A DNA stretch of 64,000 bases. It comes from Aplectana chamaeleonis. Lineage: Eukaryota; Nematoda; Chromadorea; Rhabditida; Cosmocercidae. The stretch lies in contig JAPDOI010000364.1 of NCBI GenBank assembly GCA_029168955.1, forward strand, positions 186,001-250,000. Direction: 5' to 3'. The position numbers and the translations under genes are program-made. Below the pieces are notes generated by a model. The model worked only from the letters and a program-made list of their open reading frames with translations. It was not told the DNA's origin and ran no database searches. The stretch's first letter is position 1. Each line of letters opens with the position of its first letter. Shown piece after piece: positions 57,386 to 64,000 of the stretch.

Positions 57386-57439
57386 TAACACCACCAGGCA
57401 TAAATCATGTTAGAAAGGAAACCTTTGGGAAAAATAAAT

Positions 57440-58078
57440 GAAATTCCTGAAAGGTGAGGTTCCTGGCAAAGGTAAAGATTTGGCATGGCCATAGAAATAT
57501 ACTCAGTTAAAAAGGGAAAATAAAGAAAAATGAAAAAGGTTTTGAAATATTCCTGTGAACGATTTGGCGTAGAATAATTTGTTTTTTGGGAAATGAAGTG
57601 AAATAGTTGAAAGTATGATTTGGCAGTCGAGTTTGAACCAACTGTTGATAAGAGTTGTGCAAAACGAGAGATCGTTTTGTCTGTGCTCATCCTTAGAACA
57701 TGTCGAAGCGAAATCACGCGTGTTGATTTTACTTCACCTAATACGTGAAGACCGCCGCATTACAGCTCCCGAAAAAGTTTTGATGCTTCCCATTTCACGC
57801 GTGATTTTGCTTCGATATGTTTTACGGATAAGCACAGATAAGGCGATCTCTCGTTTTGCACAACTCTTATCAATAGTTGGTTCAAATTCGACTGCCAAAT
57901 CATACTTTCAACTATTTCACTTCATTTCCCAAAAAACAAATTATTCTACGCCAAATCGTTCACAGGAATATTTCAAAACCTTTTTCATTTTTCTTTATTT
58001 TCCCTTTTTAACTGAGTATATTTCTATGGCCATGCCAAATCTTTACTTTTGCCAGGAACCTAAACTTTCAGGAATTTT
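57440..58078. repeat. long inverted repeat, ~283-bp arms and 73-base spacer
   Basis: The arm 57440-57722 and the arm 57796-58078 are reverse complements, with only scattered mismatches (GCAAAACGAGAGATCG, TGATTTGGCAGTCGA, ACGATTTGGCGTAGAATAAT, TGGCATGGCCATAGAAATAT). The same open frame therefore appears on both strands (sharing RFAQLLS-VGSNSTAKSYF). No TTAA or TA flanks are evident. It could be a foldback transposon or a locally inverted duplication. Confidence 0.88.
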
Positions 58079-58499
58079 CTTATACTTTTGGTGCGGTCTA
58101 GTATGGTGCAATATCTTCAACGAATTGGTGAAAATTTTCTCTAGTTGAAACTTTCTAGTTTTCAATCTAATGGATCTATTAGAGCCGCGGAATCTGAGTT
58201 TGGCATCAAATTTCAAAAAAGTAGTCGATTGCAAAGCCAAACATCAAAGTTTCACATTTTATTTTACGTTTGACGCTGGCTGTAGAAGTCATGAAGAGAA
58301 AGGCGGTCTCAGAAAGCGTGTCAAAACTTTGCTATTTTTATATGAGTAGGAGTCCCTCAGAAGGAACAAAACTGCTCCTAGATTTCCATCTTTATCAATG
58401 GCCAGAACTTCTACTCTGTTTACAATGTGTCCTAGATATTATTCTGTCATACTGTCATGTTTTGTTATGAGTTTTCCGCTGAATTTCTCATGTTTAGAA

Positions 58500-58654
58500 A
58501 TGGGTGAACACTATGTGGGCAGTCAGGCCAAGGGCTACAATCAGCCCTATGGCTATCCGATGAATTGCAATATGTCCAGAGTGTTCATGGAGATGACTGA
58601 AGAGGATCGAAAATGTCTGGAAGAACGAAAATATTGGTGTTTTATGCTCAGCAG
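58500..58654 (+). CDS. first exon of a cysteine-rich, possibly LAPTM-like protein
   Basis: ATG, 51 codons and two bases, ending before GTATGA. The peptide has MGEHYVGSQAKGYNQPYGYP, MNCNMSRVFMEMTEED and RKCLEERKYWCFMLSR. A tyrosine/glycine-rich start followed by KYWCF just before the exon end resembles the N-terminus of nematode LAPTM-type four-helix membrane proteins, where K-Y-x-C precedes a cysteine pair and TM1. An acceptor (CATGTTTAG) lies two bases before the ATG, as in trans-spliced nematode mRNAs. The following exon was not identified. A hydrophobic frame (VIRCCCLFLAIKALL) near 58870 has no clear acceptor. Confidence 0.5.
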
Positions 58655-58978
58655 GTATGACCATTATTTGAAATGTAGTCATCCAAAAATTAATGTCTAC
58701 CTTTTTTGTTGACAATCTCTTTATCTTTGCTTTGGCTTTTCTGTGAAGTTGACAGATTGTTTGGGAAAGGTGCATACGTATCTGAAAAGCCCTTTTTTCG
58801 CTCAAAAACGTGGTCGTACCATAATGAGCACGAGAGTGATCTACGTAATTTTTTTTTACTTTATTTTCTCTGTTTTGGTGATTCGTTGTTGTTGTTTATT
58901 CCTTGCCATCAAGGCATTACTAATTGATTCGAGTTCGTTTACGTTTACACTGATACGCTGTTCCTCAACGGCATAAAG

Positions 58979-59225
58979 TCAGTCCGAATGAAATTGTCCA
59001 CTGACGCGGTTGGCGTGCGTGATGAGCGGCCATGGCATAGGCATTTTTCTGACCTGTTCACCGGCTGGCAGGAATATCAGACATATACTGAGTAATATCG
59101 GTGTTAGCTGTCTGCAGTCGAGTGGAGGCTCCTCCGAGAAATGCCTTCGCAATGACCGCGCGATATGCGCGCCCACCACGTGTACGTATAGTCTCTTTCG
59201 GACAGACTTTACACGCTCGCAGACA
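58979..59225. repeat. diverged inverted-repeat element, family F (copy 2)
   Basis: Starts AGTCCGAATGAAATTGTCCA, then GGTTGGCGTGCGTGATGAGC as in 15773-15985. The right end, inverted, reads AAAGTCTGTCCGAAAGAGAC. That phrase also occurs at 6213-6232 in the family G region. Confidence 0.42.
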
Positions 59226-59419
59226 TGCTTTTAATTAGCCGACGCTATTAAACCCGCACGGCTGGCTTGTATCAGAATGCTTGCGCTGCTGGGAAGTAAA
59301 AAAAATAGCCGTATTTGTGCAATTAATTTGGTGGGGCTTTTTTCGGACTATGTGGTTCCCGTCGGTGGGGTTTCACGGCGTGGATACCAATGTTCGCCTA
59401 AATTTTTCTAGACAATCCA

Positions 59420-60200
59420 AAATTTTGAGATTATCTGCGTCGACGATTGCTTGGCCCTCCGAGTAGAGCTGAAATGAAGAAAAACTTGGGAAAGCTGCAC
59501 CAGAAGTACGCGAAATCCGTCACTCTTACTGCGCTCTTTCTGTTTGTTGTGAGAATGAAATCTTTCTTGGACCTTCCTTTGAAATTCCCCCACTCTCTGG
59601 TGCTCCGTTCTTCCCTTCGGATCTTGATTAAAGGCAGCATACATGCTCGCAAACGTAATTGAGATACTTACGGAATTAGAATGGTATGGTTCAGAACATA
59701 ACGCCTACGCATTTTGAAGCGTCAAAAACGACCCACAATGACGCAACACAAGTGAGAAATTGACCCCGCCCCTGTATCTGCCCGCCCCATGTATCTGCCC
59801 GCCCCATGTATTTGCGTCCTCCTCCAAAACAGGGGTGCTGGGCCATTTCCCCCGTCGTCGAGGTGTGTGGTTTACCTATTGTACCTATTCCACCACCCGC
59901 AAACGTCGCCGACGGTGGAAATGGCCCAGTACCCCTGATTTGGAAAAGGACGCAAATACAGTGTGCGGGCAGATACAGGAGCGGGTCCAACTTCTCACTC
60001 CTGAAGCGTCATTGTTGGTCGTTTTGGACGGTTCAAAATGCGGTGGCATTGTGTTCTGTGCCATACCATTCTAATTCCGTAGTTATCTCAAATACGTTTA
60101 CGAGCGTGTATGCTGCCTTCAGTACTGTTTTGCATGAAATACTCTTCCATTTTCAATTAGCCCTATTTTTCACTGGTGACAACCACCGAGAACATGTTCA
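59420..60200 (+). repeat. family H repeat interrupted by a family B MITE
   Basis: Left part 59430-59627 and right part 60123-60197 correspond to 12060-12270 and 12271-12345 of the uninterrupted copy (for example GATTGCTTGGCCCTCCGAGT; TACTGTTTTGCATGAAATAC; CTGGTGACAACCACCG). The MITE sits between them. Confidence 0.62.
59628..60122. mobile_element. palindromic TTAA-type MITE, family B (copy B2)
   Basis: Left TTAA plus AGGCAGCATACATGCTCGCA; right TACGAGCGTGTATGCTGCCT plus TCAG. The halves are reverse-complementary (TGTATCTGCCCGCCCCATG against GGGCAGATACAGGAGCGGG). It is inserted in the family H repeat. Confidence 0.8.
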
Positions 60201-60204
60201 TCCA

Positions 60205-61055
60205 ATTGGACAATTAGTCCAGACCAGAATCACTGAAATGAGGCGCTTAAGCGCGTTTTTGCCATTTTTTTCATAATACTGCTCCCGGTTTCCGTGAAAT
60301 CTGGAAAGGATTCGGGCTAGAATAACGAAAGAAATACTGTTTTCACTATTTTCTCATTGTTTCCAGAGCGATTTGTATTCAACATATCGGCTCGGAAAGT
60401 AATTTCAACGCCAAAAAGTAGGCAGGACTTTGAGTGCTAAATTAGTGGGGAACCATCGTTAAAAATGAAATCGAGCACGGACGCGCAGGCCAAGTCTCAA
60501 ATTTCACCTCGCTTTCCATCCCATAGACACTTGAGATTATGGGAATCGAATTAGATTCGTTTCCTAGATACTCTTACCAGCTATGACTTGGAGGTTTTGA
60601 GTGAAGTGCGTGTAATCGGGATAATACGGAATGTAACCTCTAGAAGATGACTTTATGAAAGTTCGTTTCCTTCTCTACTTTCTTTGGAAATATTGGAGTT
60701 TCTGAAAGTATGGATAGACGAGTCGGAAATCTTGCTTTGTCTACTTTTGCTTCGCTAAAGTTACTATTTGAGTTTTGTTTGACTTTATTCCCATAGAAAT
60801 TAACTGTGTAATTGATATATGCCAAGGATTTACTAAAACAATATTTCAAATTCCGGAGCTGTAAGCAGCATGTGCTGCTAATTCTTTCCTCCCCTTCTAA
60901 TTGGGAATGATCCTGGCCATGATCTGCTGCCATGAGGCCAAACTAGCTATGGTGCACAACGAGGAGGCCCTCCTTGGGATGAGTCATTGGGAATATTCCC
61001 ACAATCTATAAAATTTAACTCCAAATAGCGACTCGACGCCACTTTTCGGAAGCGG
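60205..61055. other. unassigned sequence
   Basis: No supported feature. A short palindromic GCAGCATGTGCTGC word occurs near 60867. Confidence 0.45.
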
Positions 61056-61057
61056 CC

Positions 61058-61512
61058 TTAAAGGCAGTGTTCACGATGAATATCGCACTCGAGTTCGACC
61101 CAAATTTGGGATTGTTTGGTCGTGAGGTAACTAATAATGAAGAAACAGGGAAGAAAAACGTCCAGAATAAGTCAAAATAACGGTTTTTTAATTCAGGGCG
61201 TGGACGAGAATCATGGACCCTGCTGATTTCGGCAAGCGCGCGCTAATCGCGAAATCTGGGCGAATCGATAACGCTAACTGCGGCAGAGTTGTTTGGCAAT
61301 TTGCCATCGAAACGTGTGAGGCGCCACAAGCTCGTCCGATTGGGGGGCGGACCGGGATAGGAAGGCGCTCCGGGAGAGCTTTCAAAGCCGTTTGTATTTA
61401 TTTCGGGCCAGTTTTTGTAGCTTTCTTCGACCCTATCCTCTACATCACCTGCCAACTTAGTGTTTCACTCCGAGACCTCAAGAACGAGCTTTATCGTGAA
61501 CGCTGCCTTTAA
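61058..61512 (-). mobile_element. TTAA-flanked MITE, family A (copy A2)
   Basis: TTAA at 61058-61061 and 61509-61512. The ends are AGGCAGTGTTCACGAT and ATCGTGAACGCTGCCT. It is the reverse-orientation counterpart of copy A1 at 2784-3238, with the same length (455 bp) and a high similarity that includes the GCGCTAATCGCGAAATCTG and CCGATTGGGGGGCGGACCGG blocks. Confidence 0.85.
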
Positions 61513-61519
61513 TCGACCA

Positions 61520-62236
61520 ACTGACCTTTTAATGAGAGTGGGAGCGACGTTGTCGTTTTAGAAAAATATGGGGTGGTAGTAATTAGGGGTGTTAAACGCG
61601 AATTAACAGGCGTTAAGTTCGCGTTAAATGCGAGTTTAACCACAACAGAATCTGAGCAGGACTTTCAATAGTTAGAAGAGAATTCGCTCTAGTTTCACCC
61701 TTACATCCCTCAGTGGTAGGCAGTTGTTACACTCTCCATAAAAAGGCCTTGAAAAAGCGACAATTGTAACCTTTGTTACGAAAAATAGCGTTTTTAAAAC
61801 GTTTTCAGGTCTGTTTTTTCTCTAAAATTCCGACATTCGGCATCCTCGCGGTAAGTTCGCGTTTAACATACTCTCGCAGACAGCACGGAAATAGTGCTGA
61901 AATGCGAGAGGAACAGGCGGTTAACGAAAAACTCCTCCCGAGGAGTTTTTGGATGCGGTTATCAAGATACAGTAGGAACAGTTTTGACCATCTATACTGA
62001 GGGCAACTACGAATTTGATTAATGCAGAGGGTTAAGGAAGTTTGATAGCACTGTTAGTCATTTTGATTCAGGACGTCAGCCTATCTTTAAAACTGGAAGG
62101 TGTTTCAAGGGATAGTCGTTCAACGGCTTTCGCCACGGAAACGGGCGATGAGGGATCAAAAACAAAGCAGGGATCAGTGCTGAAACACGTTGGTCGTCTT
62201 CTTTGGTGGCACTGATCAATCTCTCCCAATCAGCTG
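61520..62236. other. unassigned sequence with GCGTTTAAC words
   Basis: Around 61590-61640 and 61850-61870 there are several GTTAAACGCGAATTAAC / AAGTTCGCGTT(T)AA words in both orientations, perhaps an old foldback element. No gene. Confidence 0.4.
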
Positions 62237-62728
62237 TTAAAGGCAGCATACACGCTCAAAAATGATATCAATTTTATAGAATGAATCGAAGGTCTGAAGC
62301 TGTTAATATTCAGAGATAACGAAAAAACCGGAAAAAATCAACTGAAATGAAGTTATAACGATTCATTCTTCATTGACCCAGAAGTGTACGAGTTTTACTG
62401 CATTGGCTGAAATAGCGGAGCTAGCGACAAATTTGTTGGGATAACGGCGCTAATGTATTCGTACGACCCTTTCTGGAACGCTTACGACCTTAGAAGCGTA
62501 AAAAATGAGCCAAAATGACCGTAGGCGAGCATTGAACATTGGTATTGAGGGGCGGAGCCCGTATCGGTGGGCGGAGAAAGGATGATTTTGTGACTCAATA
62601 CGGCTCAAATACGGTCATTTTAACTCGTTTTCAACTCTCCCAACTTCGTGAGGGCTCTTCTAGTGCCCGTACAACCCCACTAATGTAGTTATCTTAACAA
62701 CTTTTGCGAGCGTGTATGCTGCCTTTAA
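62237..62728. mobile_element. TTAA-flanked MITE, family B (copy B3)
   Basis: TTAA plus AGGCAGCATACACGCTCAAA at the left; TTTGCGAGCGTGTATGCTGCCT plus TTAA at the right. The interior is more diverged than in B1 and B2 but keeps an inverted arrangement. Confidence 0.8.
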
Positions 62729-62729
62729 T

Positions 62730-64000
62730 TTTTTGGCGAGCGCCGACACTTCTCCCGCCTTCGTTTATTTTCTTCCGAAATTCATTCGCTTCGCTATTAT
62801 AAGGTCAGTTTCATTTTCATAATTCATTGCATAGTACAGGCTATGAGCAGTATGTAGTAAATTATTTGCTTGCTCGCGTTTCGAACAGGTTTCCACAACT
62901 TTTTTAGTGCAAAAAGTGAAAATTTCCCAAGTCACTGATTTTCAAGTGGTTTGATGCTTTAGTTTCAATTTTTTTTTTCAAATTCAACTGCATCAATGAC
63001 CGAAACCACACCATTACCCCAATCTCGGATGCCAGACTTCAGTAGCACACTTCCAAAAAAAAACACTTGAATTCTTTTTCAAGAACGAAAATAGACGATC
63101 TAGTTTATCATCATTCTTATAAGTTTTTAACTATCCATTTGAGTTGAATGCAGGACATTCTTGGAATTTATGCATTACTCGACGAGTTTCGGAATGTCTT
63201 TTTCGCACCTAGCGTTACCTTCCCAAGAACACCTTGTAAATAATTCATCCAGAAATTTTCAAATTTTCGTTCGCTCAAAATTTCTTTTGGAGCAATTTTT
63301 TGTTTTTCAAAAAAACTTTTGTTTGAAAAAATTAAAAAAAAACATGAACAAAGTTACTAAAAATGCAAACTTTTGTCAGATCACGCGCATTTGATTGATT
63401 GAGGCTAATGATTAACCTAACATGTCTTTTCAAGAGTGGTCCTGGAAACTCACGGAGCTCATAAAAAATTACGAGAATTAGAATTTCCAAGGAAAATTTA
63501 AAAAAATTGCGTTCTGATCGCGTTTAGAACAAGCGAAATATTACGAAGTTCCCTTTGAATGCTCTTCCTAAAGAATAAAATAAATAGCATTACTTGTATA
63601 ATCTTTCCGATCCCTCGTCTTTCCACCGTAAACGTCGTTCGTGTCCAAGTGTAGAAAATACTTATGCGGACAAAGGTCACGCATAATGTATGTGTAGGAA
63701 GAGGGCAGCTTTCGTTGAACCGGCAACAAATCGTGGCACCTATGTCGCGGTTCGTAGCCGGCCAGGAGGTGGCGGTTTGTTCGCGTTAATTTGGCGGCTC
63801 TACTGCATTTATGTCGCCCTATGTTGGCGGCTTGGAGGTGGCGGTTTATTCGCGTTTAACACCCCATTTACTACCTCCCATGCTTCCGTGTTCACTCGCA
63901 TCAGAGTAACTCATGGATAGGTTGAATTAGGCGATAAATGTATTAGCAGCACTCTGGGGAAGGGGAAGAATTGTCGGACCTGACCGTCTACGCCGCAATA
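62730..64000. other. unassigned AT-rich sequence to window end
   Basis: No exon could be supported. Near 63760-63860 there is a two-copy tandem repeat with a period of about 71 bases (GGAGGTGGCGGTTTGTTCGC and GGAGGTGGCGGTTTATTCGC). Confidence 0.5.

Noticed and set aside
57385..58148. Similar open frames of 110 and 177 codons on opposite strands
   Set aside because: They are the two arms of one inverted repeat and have no recognisable domain.
1..64000. CRISPR arrays, rRNA genes, spliced-leader RNA genes and intact tRNA genes
   Set aside because: Direct repeats with unique spacers are absent, and no full cloverleaf or recognisable rRNA or spliced-leader sequence was found by eye.

Overview
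The window looks like nuclear DNA from a nematode, most probably a clade V (strongylid-type) worm. I infer this from short introns of 56-61 bp with nematode-like acceptors, an SLC22-like transporter of nematode type, CR1- and RTE-type non-LTR retrotransposons, a Tc1 transposase relic, and very dense small inverted-repeat elements. Host genes are few and broken into small exons separated by kilobases of repeats. There is no sign of bacterial genes, operons or CRISPR.

Left part (1-11 kb): one minus-strand gene for an SLC22-like (organic cation/anion type) major-facilitator transporter. Its first exon is at 10.77-10.89 kb, the exon with the GRRK loop is at 4.65-4.77 kb, and four clustered exons lie at 0.37-1.09 kb. 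The gene continues off the left edge. Its two large introns hold a TTAA-flanked MITE, a full-length palindromic MITE, a TA-flanked foldback element, a CT microsatellite and a diverged repeat cluster. Between 11.2 and 15.0 kb, a 33-bp perfect inverted repeat bounds a 3.8-kb block holding CATATG-palindrome arrays, a large hairpin and a ~94-bp tandem repeat.

Middle (15-36 kb): mostly repeats. These are a 131-bp hAT-like element, two TTCGAA-rich minisatellites (42 and 41 bp units), tRNA-like short elements, TTAA MITEs, a Tc1 transposase fragment (26.8-27.2 kb), and a 5'-truncated RTE-type reverse transcriptase (32.8-35.0 kb). The RTE copy is split by a 646-bp Mutator-like element with a 9-bp target duplication.

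Right part (36-64 kb): a nearly complete but inactivated CR1-like retrotransposon (ORF1, endonuclease and reverse transcriptase, ATT tail; 39.3-43.7 kb). It is surrounded by copies of a non-coding element here called R, one of which carries a nested TA-flanked MITE. Two further gene fragments are plausible: a terminal exon at 49.52-49.63 kb and a first exon of a cysteine-rich, possibly LAPTM-like protein at 58.50-58.65 kb. At 55.5-58.1 kb a 42-bp satellite, open in several frames on both strands, sits beside a 267-bp TIR element and a 640-bp long inverted repeat. The rest is TTAA MITEs and unassigned AT-rich sequence.

The genes do not form a pathway. The main story is layered transposon insertion, with four nesting events readable from the sequence, around one transporter gene whose exons survive as islands. 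Repeat family letters (A, B, C, F, G, H, R) are my own labels.
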